Notes under the pieces: generated by a model | Databases searched by the model: none | What the model was told of the DNA's origin: nothing | The model's input: the letters and a program-made list of their open reading frames with translations, nothing else | Origin: Thoreauomyces humboldtii | Taxonomy: Eukaryota > Chytridiomycota > Chytridiomycetes > Spizellomycetales > Powellomycetaceae | Assembly: GCA_027596035.1 (NCBI GenBank) | Contig: JADGJA010000017.1 | Coordinates: 1-64,000, forward strand | Direction: 5' to 3' | DNA length: 64,000 bases | Shown here: one piece after another, positions 48,343 to 59,326 of the stretch | How the letters are laid out: every line of letters begins with the position of its first letter | Position numbering within the stretch: position 1 is the stretch's first letter | Position numbers and translations under genes: made by a program

Positions 48343-51300
48343 CTAGACGAGTTCCTTCCAGCTCTTGAGTGGACATCCGTAGGAGTCTTCAACAGACTTG
48401 CTCAACTTCGCCAGGCAGTCCCGCGCGGCATCCGCCCAGGCCCGGCTTCCCTTACCCTTTGCCCGGTTTGGGGCTACTCGATCGAGCAACCAAAGAGCCA
48501 AATGTTCTGCCGTATCCAAACGCATATCCGAGACCAGCTCGTCAAAATATGTCTGCAAAGCCGCAAGTTCGCTCGGTTCTGGTCCACGTGGGAAAGCGTC
48601 CACCCAGTCCGATAGCGCCACACGAACGTCCTCAGGGTTTGTGTAGCCGCCAAGAGTAGGAATCGGAGCGCGCGCTGAGAACGCCGAGGCAATTGTTGCG
48701 GGACGTCGATCCGCGGTGGTCTTCTCGGGGGTCACGCCGTGGGCTCGCATGCCTTTGGCTTGTAATCTGCTTGCCTTGGTTGTGCCTCTGGCGTCTCGTC
48801 TCACGGCGCCGCGCGGTATTAACGGTGCTCGAGAAGGCCCCTCAGCAGCTCTTCGCATGTCCCGCTCCAGTTCTCGACGAATGTCATCAGGAAGCGCGTT
48901 AAGGTATTCAGGATCCGCTTGTGATACTGTAGTGGTTGCATATTCCCTGAAAATGTCTTGATTTCGTCCAGGAAGGTCTTCCAGAGAGGCCGCTGGTACT
49001 GGCAACTTCATCGACGGCATTGCGCGATCCGCCGCTGCCTTTCTCATTTCCAGCTCCATCTCTTTTCGAATTTCGGGCGGAAGGGCATTGAGGTACTCCG
49101 GATCTACCTGCGATGCAGTAGTGCTTGCGTAAGAGGTCAGAAAGTCGTTTGAGCTTCCGGGTCGGTTGATTGCTGGGGTATGAGGCTCCACGCCGATCAG
49201 GTGTCCGCCCCGCGCTTTCGAGAGCTGCGAGATGATTTCGGCTTGAACGTCCTTCGGTAGCTCCCGCAAGGTCTCCATGTCGATCGCCGCAGCATCATAT
49301 TGCAATCGCTGCGGGGCGGGAAGTTTGCGTTTGACGGGAAGCGGTTCCTTGAAAACCGGCGGAGCCCATGACTTGGAAGCACTGTCATCTGCTGCCGGGA
49401 CTTTCGAAACCGTCACGTCACCCGGTTGCTTTCGGAAGTCGAGAGTCCTCTGTCCTTGCTCCATGGCAATTGCTTGCTCGACTGCGCCCCCCTCCAACTT
49501 CTGAACGTGGATGCCGATCCCACGAATGTCGAGAGCTGGTACCTGCATCTCGCGCAACATTCTCCAGCTTTCCCGGAAAAGAACCTCCGCAGAGTCCACT
49601 GGAGGTGCCAAGCTACTTGATTTTGACAGATTGTCGCAGTCGCCACACCCCAAGATCTTGTGCGGTTCGCCTTCGTATCGTCGTCGCTTCACTTTCACAG
49701 TTACCAACCTTCCCTTAACCATGGCATTTCTCATGCGCTTTTCAACCTCCTCGCTCAATTCCAGCATAAACGCCTCGACCTCAGGTTCGGTCTGAAACCG
49801 CATGCCCCAATTGATTTCGGCACCGACGCTCTGCCGAGGTTTATTTTCCAGCTGCCGTGTGTCCATCCCACGACATGCGTTGTATAGCATTGTACCGGTT
49901 TTGCCTCCGCACTCCCTCTGCAGGTGCCCGATGCTCAAGTTCGCTAGTTTGCCGCAGTCGCTGATGCCAGTCCGCTCCAGTTTTGTGGTAAGGACTTTTC
50001 CGACGCCGGGGAGCGATCTGATGCTTTGACTGGCCATGAAAGTCGCCTCTTCGCCATTGGGGACGAGGTGCACGCCGTTGGGTTTCGCCACGCCTGTGGC
50101 CATGCGAGCCACGAGCATATTAGAACCGATCCCGATACTGGCGTTGCAACCAGTCTGTTCAAGAATCTCTCGCCGTATTATATCGGCAAGCTCAATTTCG
50201 AATCCTCTACTCGAGCCCGGGGACGACACCTCGAGGTACGCTTCGTCGCACGAGACAGCTTGTACCTGATCGCCGTGCTGTAGTAAGATGGTATACAGGG
50301 CCTTCGAGCACCTGTCGTATTCCTCAAATTCGTAAGGAAGAACTTGAAGATCTTTGCAACTTTGTTGCGCATGATGGACCATCATGCCGTTCTTTACACC
50401 CTGCGCTCGGGCTGCATAATTACAGGACGCAATCTCTGCCGTCGACTTGTTCGACGAATTTCCTGACCCGTGAGCCACGGCCACCGGCATTTCCTTTAGT
50501 TCAGGACACTTCTTCAACGCTACCGAAGCAAAGAAGCAGTCCATGTCGACGTGCATGACGACACGCTGACCTCCTGCAGATCTCTTTCGAGCCGCATCGG
50601 GCTTCAGGCGAGGTCCGTTTATGGCTACAAAATCGCGAAGATCGCTCTTCCACGTACTGAGATGGTGCAGTCGTGAGCGGGAAAAGTATCGTTGAAGAAA
50701 CCCTGGCGCGGTTGAGATGTTCGCCTTCACCCATTCACTCTGCATGTTGAGCTCGCCCCGACTATGACCCCACTTCGTCAAGGCTTCCTCCGGGACGTCT
50801 TCGGCCCCTTCGTTATCCTCGTGCTCATCTGCCGGCGGGGGTTCCGTATCAGTGGCCACGATGCTCGTCTTATGCGGCTGCGTTGGCGTCCCCGAACTGA
50901 CGGTTGCGAGCGTCTGTTGGCTGCCAACGACAGTGGTGTAGAGCCTGTACGCACTAGTCGGGAGCTGCCTCCCTGCAGATATGGAGTCTAATAGCCAATT
51001 GGGCGTTAGGACAGGCTTTCTGATAGCTACTTTTTTCGACTCTGTCATCTGCAGAATGAAGATGAGTAGCTGGCTCAGCCGCTTGGTAGGCCTACATTCA
51101 TACCTGAGTTGCGATTATGTGGGTAACATCACCAGAAGGTCTGTCACGCACTAGCGCACCATGTTGCAGGACTAGTCTTCGCCACTCCAAGTAAGTCATA
51201 TCGCCGAGGTAGCCATTGAAGTATATGATGACTCCGACCAGTACACTGGAAAGATTTTCTTGAGAATTAACTTCTTGGCCTAAGACAATTAAAAGGTTCT

Positions 51301-51655
51301 GTTTGAGCAATAGCGACTAGGTTGCATGACGAGAACAACTGGAATTCAGATAGTGAAAAGGGAGAACATAAGGAAGCGTACGTGCAGGTACGAGCAAGGG
51401 AGGGTCGTGAAAATCCCTTTCCCACCGGTGGTCTGGGTGAGCCCAATGAAAGGCAAATCCACCAGTGCCGCTTCAAACGATCGACCTGCCATCGATCATA
51501 TTCGAACGGCGGGTGCAGCATTCTCCCACGGTCCCTCAACCCTCCAGCTTGCCAAGATGGAATCCTCCGCGACGATCAAGTTATACCCTACCCTGTTCTT
51601 CCAGCTTGCGACGCTTATGGAACATATACTCCGAGAACCCGCCCGGAAACGCCAT
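48343..51655 (-). CDS. REV1: REV1 translesion DNA polymerase (deoxycytidyl transferase)
   Basis: Y-family polymerase that inserts dCMP opposite damage and scaffolds pol zeta. The first exon MAFPGGFSEYMFHKRRKLEE (ATG 51653-51655) matches the usual GFxxYMxxKxxKL start. The BRCT domain spans two exons: GVIIYFNGYLGDMTYLEWRR with DVTHIIATQ, then PVLTPNWLLDSISAGRQLPT. The catalytic core has HVDMDCFFASVALKKCPEL, AVSCDEAYLEV (catalytic DE), ARMATGVAKPNGVHLV and SIRSLPGVGKVLTTKLE. Ubiquitin-binding motifs occur at about 49040-49120 (LNALPPEIRKEMELEMRKAA) and about 48835-48930, plus a weaker LRELPKDVQAEI at about 49235-49275. The C-terminal helical domain ends at 48343. A second start upstream of 51655 is possible. 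Confidence 0.95.
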
Positions 51656-51885
51656 GTCGTAGATGCAGATGCTCCAGCAAGTTGGAAAGGAGCTGGGTTG
51701 GCTCAGAAGAACGCTCGACAAGAAAGAGGTGCGATTTGCACGGGAAACGCGAACGCAATAATGCTGCGGCACAGCAGTCAAGGTCCGGTGGCACGGTTGC
51801 GAGCACCCGTACTGTCCACAATAACATTTGACATTATGCTGTACGTGTGTACTCATCAGCAAGGGTATTTCTACATGTAAACAGG

Positions 51886-52943
51886 TTACGCCACGGCTCG
51901 CGGTGACATCAGTTTCTGGCGTTTCACAACGATCCACATCGCCAGCCTAAACAGAGGACTGTTCGCATTCGGTCGAAATCCGCAGAGCCAGAATGCGAAG
52001 AGGATGCACCCGAAATTCCAAGCAGTTGATGGCACGATTGTGCTGAGAAACCTGAGCAGCTCAGACGCCGCATCGGAAGACTTGCGGTGAGCCGTGATGA
52101 GCAGTCTCTGCTGGTAGTCAGCGACACGCTCCCGCAAACCGGCAGTCTCGGATTCTAGAGTGCGCAACCGTTCCACGAGGGTTTCCAGCATCCGCGAAGA
52201 GACGGCAGATGCGGACCCGGCCACTTCGGATGCCCTTGCTGCCACAGCGTTGACCGCAGAAGTAACTGGAGTTTCCTCGTAGTGTGGTGGCGCGATGGGC
52301 TCGTTAAAACGATGGTGCCCATCTGATTCTATCGTGTCGTCCTGTTCGTCGTCGTCTTCCATCTCCCCTAGATCTGCGTCCGGCGCGTCTCCGTCCTCCA
52401 TATCTCGGTCGCTAAACATTTCTGCATGAGCGCGGGGGAGCCACAAGATTTAGAATGGATTTCAGAGAAAGTAGCTCAAGAGGTTCAAATTCTCACCATC
52501 GTCATCCGAATCGGAGTCTACGCCTGTCAATCCGGCACGGGAGTTTTCAAAATACTGAATAACGTCCTGGGCCATAGGTCTGTCTGGGAACCGGCTCAAA
52601 AACTACCGACAGTGATATTAGCAGCAGCTCCCATGCAAAATCCTGCATCTCAACCCGGAGTGTGGCTCACCTTTGCCGCGGCGTTGACGTACTCTTCCTT
52701 TGCTTCGGCTTGGTTCACAAGCTTAACGGCCTGCCAGGCGTCCCACTTTGCCCGACCGACTGCATCCCACAGGCTTGGCCGGGGGATCGAGCAGGTTCCG
52801 ACCGTGCTCTGCTTGTACAGGGCATAGAAGCGAAGCTTTTCACTTTGGGTTGGGTTCATGCCAAGGTCTGGATCGAGAGACTGCAACACGCTCAGAGCCT
52901 TTGCGAAACGCTTTTCGAGCCTGATCTCTTCTTCGGCTTCCAT
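51886..52943 (-). CDS. Acyl-CoA-binding, tail-anchored protein (ACBD5/Atg37-like)
   Basis: The N-terminal acyl-CoA-binding domain contains RFAKALSVLQSLDPDLGMNP, LRFYALYKQSTVGTCSIPRP and SLWDAVGRAKWDAWQAVKLV, including the KWDAW signature. A linker with FENSRAGLTGVDSDSDD and an acidic run follows. A coiled coil (SRMLETLVERLRTLESETAG) precedes a C-terminal hydrophobic stretch AWNFGCILFAFWLCGFRP. This order, ACB domain then coiled coil then C-terminal membrane anchor, is that of peroxisomal ACBD5 and fungal Atg37, which bind acyl-CoA, tether membranes and promote pexophagy. Introns at about 52412-52496 and 52602-52672. ATG 52943, stop 51886-51888. Peroxisomal location is inferred from architecture. 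Confidence 0.85.
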
Positions 52944-53377
52944 GATGAGAAGATGTCCACGAGATAGAATGTCTTGTAGAAAACGGTAATGACCTTCTCC
53001 GCAGTGAGGACTTCGGGATGAGATGCCCAGGGAGAGCCGCTCGTGGTTGCGTGACCTTTTGGGGAACCTCTCTCACATGTCGGTGAGGATCTGCTGGGGG
53101 GCTGTGCCTTTTCATTCACAGCAGCGAGGGTGACTCACTTTTCGCTTTCGCTCAAATTCTTTCCCTCGGACTTTCCCAGCGCCTGTGTACAGTTCCACAG
53201 CGGCTCTTGGTCATGCTTCCCCCGGTGTACAGTATCACGATCTGAGTCTGAAGTTCTGAACCCTTCGTCTGTCGCTGCTCTGGGAGACTGGGACCTGTAC
53301 ACATTATTATACATGGAGCTCTATTCCGTTCGCGGCCCCCACCAGTTTGAAGAGTCACGCTAACTGTGGTGACCAAC
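52944..53377. promoter_or_regulatory. Divergent promoter of ACBD and SGNH-like genes
   Basis: 434 bases between start codons. Two TGTACAGT motifs (near 53186 and 53226) and a CTGTACACATT element near 53295 occur. No gene is seen. Confidence 0.5.
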
Positions 53378-54505
53378 ATGTCCTTCACCCCAGACATGGT
53401 TAAGGGGCAGTTGCTTCCAGTGTCCAACTCATCGCCTTCTTCCTCGCCTTCATCTTCCGCGTCCTCTTCGCCATCCCGCCGTCTCCTGTCTTCGAAGAGT
53501 TCTGCAATACCTAGAACGAATCGACGAGTGCGAGTTCTCTGCTTGCTTGCGCTCGTCTGTTCCATCATCAGCCTCCCCTTCCTTTATTCCTCGATACTTT
53601 CGCCATCTTTCAAACGGCACATTCAACCGTATCTGCCCAAGCGTCTGGACAGGGCGCCAGTGTTTGAAGCCGCTCCATTTGAGACCAGCATCGCAAGGCT
53701 TTCCGCTCAGAATAAGACCGTCATCTTCATCGGCGATGCTTCCATCAGATATCAGTACCTTGCGCTCGTCTACTACATCGAGACGGGAAAGACTCCCGTC
53801 GTAGGAGACCCCGTCACATTGGTAGACGGGAGGCACGACCCAACAAACAATCACACCTGGGACGACTGGAATCAGTTCTTTGATGGCACCAGTCGCGTGC
53901 GGGAAGCCGACAGGAGTCACTCCTGCGATTGCCGCTGGGACGGCAAAGCAGCAGAACCAGATTGGGAGAATCGGCGGTACCGTGACCCTCGGATGGGCCT
54001 CAATCTTGCGTACTTTTCGATGTCCCGAGAGGACGGCGTCTGTTCTCTGAAAGGCGCTTCCTTCTCTCGCGACCAGGCCACCCCGGATTGGTGTGCATCT
54101 TTGGGCTCGTTCGTTGAAGCCCAGTTGAACATCGATTCCAGCGCGGTCATCGTGCTGGGCGCCGGACTGGAGGTCCCGCTCGCGCAGACGTCCATCGATC
54201 GCGTGGCCGCGGTTGTGAGGTCACATCCCTCTTCAAAGTTCATCTTCAGGACGACGACCCCGCGACGAAGCGGTGGCCCCTCTACTCCTGACCCCACAAC
54301 AGCGAGCGACGTAGGCCGGCTGGATACTGTGCAGCTCCTCAAGCGCATCGAGAAGGAGACGACCGTGTCAATGGCGGATCTGTATTGGCCCGCCGTTGTT
54401 GTTCGAAAGGTGGACGGGTCAAATTACACACGGCCTGCCAGCGAAACGCACTTCCAAGCCCATGTCCAGCAAACGTTCAATCAGGCCCTGGTTGAGATGT
54501 TGTAG
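53378..54505 (+). CDS. Type II membrane protein, SGNH/PC-esterase-like lumenal domain
   Basis: Intronless. A short cytosolic Ser-rich tail is followed by a signal-anchor LCLLALVCSIISLPFLYSSI and a lumenal domain of about 300 residues. The block TVIFIGDASIRYQYLALVYY has the spacing of the GDS-x-x-R motif of SGNH/PC-esterase (TBL/Cas1p-like) proteins, which O-acetylate or de-acetylate glycans in the Golgi. Here the nucleophile position reads Ala (GDAS), with a Ser one residue later. Near the C-terminus SETHFQAHVQQTFN could supply a His. Several NxT sequons fit a secretory location. The in-frame codon at 53366 is GTG, so ATG 53378 is chosen. Family assignment is tentative; the gene itself is well supported by length and topology. 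Confidence 0.72.
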   Translation: MSFTPDMVKGQLLPVSNSSPSSSPSSSASSSPSRRLLSSKSSAIPRTNRRVRVLCLLALVCSIISLPFLYSSILSPSFKRHIQPYLPKRLDRAPVFEAAPFETSIARLSAQNKTVIFIGDASIRYQYLALVYYIETGKTPVVGDPVTLVDGRHDPTNNHTWDDWNQFFDGTSRVREADRSHSCDCRWDGKAAEPDWENRRYRDPRMGLNLAYFSMSREDGVCSLKGASFSRDQATPDWCASLGSFVEAQLNIDSSAVIVLGAGLEVPLAQTSIDRVAAVVRSHPSSKFIFRTTTPRRSGGPSTPDPTTASDVGRLDTVQLLKRIEKETTVSMADLYWPAVVVRKVDGSNYTRPASETHFQAHVQQTFNQALVEML

Positions 54506-54649
54506 GGCGGGGGAGATAATTGCTTAGAATCGCCTGCGATAGTTACACTTCCATAGAAAGTTTTGTACATAGATTGAAGGTCACAGGTGGTACGGCATCT
54601 CCGTTGCGGACTCTATCGGATCCGGCAGTAATATAGTGACCAGATATTT

Positions 54650-55711
54650 CTACTTCAAGAGGGGGAACTCCTTTTTCCAAAACCGTGCAATCTCCTCTCT
54701 GGTCGCGACCCACACACCCTCATGTCCTTTGACATATTCCAGGAACCTCTGTAGCGCCGCCGCGCGTCCGGGTTTCCCCACGATCCTGCAATGCAAACCG
54801 ATAGACATCATCTTGGGCGTGCCCTCTTGACCTTCCGCGTAAAGTATGTCGAATGCATCTTTGAGGTAGGTGTAGAAGCCGTCAGGAGACGTGAAGCCAG
54901 GTGCCACCGCATACTTCATGTCGTTCTAAGGAATTTCTAAGTTAGTAGGGTATCCCACATTCCTCGACGAGGGTCCATTACTCTCACCTGGTCAAGAGTG
55001 TAAGGAACGACGAGGTGTGGTTCGCCATCGGCCTTCACCCAGTATGGCAGATCATCATTGTAGGCATCCGAATCGTATACCAGCTCCAGTCCCATCTTCT
55101 TGTACTCCTCCACCACTACCCGCCTGCTCGCTGTTCCGATTCTTCCCGTGTACCAGCCCCTCGGAGCTGATCCCGTCGCCTTTCTGATTGCCTCGACGGC
55201 CTTCCTGCAATGGCTCCTCTCCTCCTCCTCGGTGAGCTTCGCATAGTCGATCCATCGATGGTTGTGACTGCAGATCTCGTGACCTTCGCGATGCATCTGA
55301 GCCACGGGTTCCGGAGTCAGCTCCACAGCGCGACCAACGGCGAAGCATGTGAACTTGTATCCGTGACGACGGAAGAGGGAGAGGAGTCGATACACGCCCG
55401 ATCGCGTGCCATACTCGTACTGCGTCTCCATGTTGGGGTCGCGAGAGGGTCGTGGCGCTGAGCCGGGAGTCTCATTAAGGAAGACTTCCGAGTGCGTGTC
55501 CCCGTTCGCGGGAGTATTCTCGCCTCCCTGGCATGGGTTGTAAGAGGCAGAACCGAGACGAAAGATCACAATGCTTGCATACCTCCTCGTAGTTGACTAC
55601 GAACGATAGGGCAATTTTGGCACCATTCGGCCAAGAAAATCGCGGCGGTTGCCCGGCGTAGCCGGACAAGTCCCTCTCGTTAATGTCTTTGAGATCTGCG
55701 AACTTCTGCAT
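54650..55711 (-). CDS. PuuE-type (polysaccharide-deacetylase fold) allantoinase
   Basis: NodB-fold hydrolase matching PuuE allantoinases, which open allantoin to allantoate without the metal centre of classical amidohydrolase allantoinase. Blocks in order: ERDLSGYAGQPPRFSWPNGA, LSFVVNYEEGGENTPANGDT (across an intron at about 55532-55585), METQYEYGTRSGVYRLLSLF and HEICSHNHRWIDYAKLTEEE. These are followed by RGWYTGRIGTASRRVVVEEY, VYDSDAYNDDLPYWVK, VVPYTLDQ joined to NDMKYAVAPGFTSPDGFYTY, and SIGLHCRIVGKPGRAAALQR. ATG 55711 is preceded in frame by others up to about 55780. Stop at 54650-54652. Chitin deacetylase is the main alternative, but there is no signal peptide and the NYEEGGEN and HLVVPYTLD blocks argue for PuuE. 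Confidence 0.88.
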
Positions 55712-55800
55712 TGCGATTGTTTGCGAACACCATCTCAAACGATCCCAGGGTGTTTGAGTGACAGTGCCGTGGCTGTGCATGTTGATGTGCGCATATGTAC

Positions 55801-55808
55801 TACCGGTA
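55801..55808. promoter_or_regulatory. TACCGGTA palindrome
   Basis: Eight-base palindrome 90 bases upstream of the allantoinase ATG, embedded in GTACTACCGGTATAGTAC, which is itself nearly palindromic. Confidence 0.45.
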
Positions 55809-55949
55809 TAGTACCTTACTTTGGTCATCCGGTAAACGGCAAATGTATAGTACCTGTAGCATCGTTGCAAAGACTCGACCAGGACTGACGAAGATGCCCC
55901 TGATATGAAATGCCTTCTATGTAATCTCCCTCTCTCCGAATGTGTAACC

Positions 55950-56927
55950 CTACGCTTTCGCCGATTGAGCGCCCCCAAAAACGGGCATCTTGACGCCGTC
56001 CTCTGTCGCTTTCTCATAAACTCCATATGCTCCCACCACCCCTGATAGGATAGCCCCTGTCATGACTGCCGGACGCAGGCCAGCTGCAAAACGTAGAAAA
56101 ACGACAAAAGTGAGGTTGAAGAAAGCCAAAAGCGCTTCTGGGGGGCTGTCTCGTACCGGTGGATTTGAAAAGCAGACCGCTCGTAAACGCCGCACCAACA
56201 TGGTTGAAATAGTCCGACTGCCCTCCACGTATCGCCTCAAAAGCACTGTCCAATAGCGCCCAGCCCATCGCTAAAGAAGATGTGCGTAAACGTGAGTGGT
56301 CACTGGGATAGTGATGTTTCTCCAAATTGATATCCGCTAACTCACTGAGAATGCCCATCGAGTTTGCCGCCCATGGTCCGTATCGGGTAGTCTGGTTGAG
56401 CACGTTGTTCATTCGGACCTTCATGTTAGGCACCTGAGCCGTTCGGAAACCTCGAAGCGCTCCGTAACCGCCTCCAAACGTAAGGCCTAAAGTTTTGAGG
56501 TGAAACCGGTCAGTCTTTCCCTTCTGACCCACCGAAAGCGCTGCGACGCAGGGATGCAAATACCTCCGAGGTACGCCGTTCCAACTCCGTAAAGCAGTTT
56601 GTCGTAGTTCGTTCGCATGGGCAAGGGACCGAAGGTTCCCGTGGGCGGGGCGGTGCCAGGCATTCCGAAAGGGTTGTCCGCCAGGTAAAGGAGCTCAACC
56701 TCGTCCTGGGGCATGGGTGCCACCTTCTGTTTTACGCTTTCGACGCTTTGGAGGTCGGCAAACATGTCCGAGACGGTCATAGGAGCGTTTGGTGAGGCGG
56801 AAGAGGTGGAGGAAGTTGACGACGAGCCGGAAGAAGGGAATGCCTGAGAGGTCAGGTCTTGGGCCTGCTGCTGAGTTTGAACGGGAGCCTCTTGACGGCT
56901 GCCGCCGAATCCAAACCAGGAAGACAT
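55950..56927 (-). CDS. TIM23: TIM23, mitochondrial inner-membrane translocase channel
   Basis: Pore-forming subunit of the presequence translocase. The start MSSWFGFGGSRQEAPV leads a Gln/Ser-rich, acidic intermembrane-space domain with ELLYLADNPFGMPGT. The membrane domain begins TNYDKLLYGVGTAYLGG, joined over an intron (about 56488-56561) to LTFGGGYGALRGF, then NMKVRMNNVLNQTTRYGPWA. It continues with SAFEAIRGGQSDYFNHVGAA and ends AVMTGAILSGVVGAYGVYEK. Four hydrophobic glycine-rich segments fit the Tim17/22/23 fold. ATG 56927, stop 55950-55952. Shares a 231-base divergent promoter with PRP3. Confidence 0.93.
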
Positions 56928-57158
56928 TGCTTGTGAGGTGTGCGTAGACTGCGGGTGAGAGGGCTGTTGTTGCGAGGTGCCCGAAGGAATGTCCGAGGTT
57001 TTTTGCGTTGCCAGGGGTGAGAAGACAGGGGTGATGTGAGTGGCTGTGTAGATCGTCATTTCGTACAACTGCGGACAAAGTGACCACATCCAGTCCTGCA
57101 TCCCTGCTGAAGATTCTACAATTCCCACCCGACGACCTTTAAGACATCCCTTCTTGCA

Positions 57159-59203
57159 ATGTCGTCCCAGGACTCGCGATTGAAAAGGAGGCCAGAAGAA
57201 GATAACAATGAAAGCAATCCGAAGAAACTCAAGACTGGATCTGTCGCAGCTGCCGCCGCTGGGCCTTTGACTCCAGCTCAGGTACGCGAAGGATGAGCGC
57301 CCGCAAAAGGAGCTTCTTTGAACTGATCTGCTTGAAAACTATCCAGGTGGCTGCGATGGTTGCCCAGAAGTCCAAGGAGATTGCTGAGCGGATGGCAGCA
57401 ATGAAGAAGCAGGGCGTGCTGCCCGGTGCCGCACCGGTAGCTCGACCACCACCAGGCGTACCTAGCGGAGGGACGAGTGCGGGAGCGCCCGAGGGCATCG
57501 AAGAGATTCGGGCCAGGATAGCACGAACCTTAGCAGCGAATCCGAACCTAAGCCTGGTAAGTGTAATGTCACGGGCTAACCTCTTGCGAATAGAACACAA
57601 CCAACTCTTCACATCCAGGGGTCCAATATCATCCAACCAGCCGAAAGAGCGAAGAGGGGATTGAAAATGGAGTACCATCCTTCTCTAATAATGGATGGAA
57701 GCGGCCAGCTCAACATTGCCGGGGGTCCCAAAACGCACGTTCCGAAGCCGGACTTTGCGACGGTGCGGGCTAACCAGCGTAGCGAACAACCCATCGTCAA
57801 AAAGGAGATGAAAATCGAGACGCCTTCGGCGGACTTTATGGACCCGACAAAGAACCCATACTATGATCCGACGATTGGCGGAGGGGTTAGAGGACCGAAG
57901 GATCACGTACGCAAGTCGTTCAAGTTCGTGCAGCAGGGACGATGGGTGAACGAAGGCAACCAGCTGCGCGCCAAGGTATTTAACCTTTCTTACTTTCCTG
58001 CTTCGGTTATTGTGACAGGGCTTCTCACTGATATGCAAATGCATGCCTAGGCTCAATTGGAGAAGCTCAAGCAGGACATCGCAGAATCTGTCAAAAAGAC
58101 GGGAATGTCCGTTGAATTGGACCTGGTAGCAGATCAGTCGATGAGGGTATGCCTTTATTGCTTCCCTTTTCCATCTGCCTGCAACATGCTGACTTTCACA
58201 ATCACTAAAGACGGAACCGCCGCCGGCCGTGGAGTGGTGGGATGCTCAGCTCGTCCCAAATGGGTATGACAACTTCGACGCCGAAACCGTCTTCGGTGCC
58301 GAAATGTCTGTCGTGAACACCCTTGTCCAGCATCCGATCCCTATTCAGCCTCCAGCAGAGGCAGCTGACCCGAAACTCAAACCTTTGATGCTGACCAAAA
58401 AGGTTCGATCCACATCTTCGCCGGAGCGATGACCCTAGCCTCGTCTGAGTCGGTTATCCGTTTCCGCCTTGTAGGAACAAAAAAAGCTTCGTAGACAACG
58501 TCGCCTCGAGATTCAGAAGGAGAAGCAGGACAAAATCCGTCTCGGTCTCCTGCCCCCGGAGCAATCAAAGGTCAAGATTTCCAATCTCATGATGGTCCTT
58601 GGCAACGAGGCCATCCTGGACCCCACACAAGTAGAAGCTCAAGTGCGAGCCCAGATGGCCGCTCGGAAACAGAAACACAAGGACCTAGTCGCGGCAACGA
58701 AGCTCACGGACGCGCAACGCAAGGAGAAGAAACGACTGAAGCTCCAGGAGGACACGAGCAACCTCGTCCAAGTGGCTGTTTTCAGGATATCGGACCTTAC
58801 TCATCCTCAACATCGGTACAAGGTCAACGTCAACGCTGAACAGTACAATCTCACCGGCTGTGCCATCGTTTACTCTGGAATGAACCTCGTGGTCGTCGAG
58901 GGGGGACCGAAGGGCATAAAGGCGTACAAGAAGCTTATGCTGAAACGGATCGATTGGACGAACGATGGGGTAGAAGACGAGGCGGCCGAGGAGGAGGAGG
59001 AGGCGCGACGGGCTGCCGGCGCCGGGCCAAAGGAACCCAATCGGTGCGATCTGGTGTGGGAAGGGGACGTCAAGGAACGGAACTTCAAGTTCTTCAGATT
59101 CAAGACTGTGCCCACCGAGACGGCGGTCAGGGAGTTTCTCGAGAAGATGAGGGCGGTTCACTACTGGGACGCTGCGAGGAATTTCATTGCACCGGGAGTC
59201 TGA
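57159..59203 (+). CDS. PRP3: PRP3, U4/U6 snRNP splicing factor
   Basis: Component of the U4/U6.U5 tri-snRNP. ATG 57159 gives MSSQDSRLKRRPEEDNNESN; the first intron (about 57282-57346) leads to VAAMVAQKSKEIAERMAAMK. The PRP3 domain has NPYYDPTIGGG, KSFKFVQQGRWVNEGNQLRA and EWWDAQLVPNG, with KEQKKLRRQRRLEIQKEKQD across an intron. The C-terminal DUF1115 (ferredoxin-like) domain has LTGCAIVYSGMNLVVVEGGP then KGIKAYKKLMLKRIDW and ends CDLVWEGDVKERNFKFFRFK with the stop at 59201-59203. All expected blocks are present. Convergent with the second cyclin, 123 bases between stops. Confidence 0.95.
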
Positions 59204-59326
59204 AGTGTGTCAGGTCTCGAATGGTCTGGACAGGATTCTTTCTTTCGACAGGCCCGTCGCTCATCGAATTCGCTTAGCCGGCAATGCGATGCGATCGTGC
59301 AACGATAATATGATATGTACATTAGA

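Noticed and set aside
54650..55711. Chitin deacetylase for the NodB-fold gene
   Set aside because: No signal peptide or GPI signal, and the NYEEGGEN, WYTGR and HLVVPYTLD blocks match PuuE allantoinase instead.
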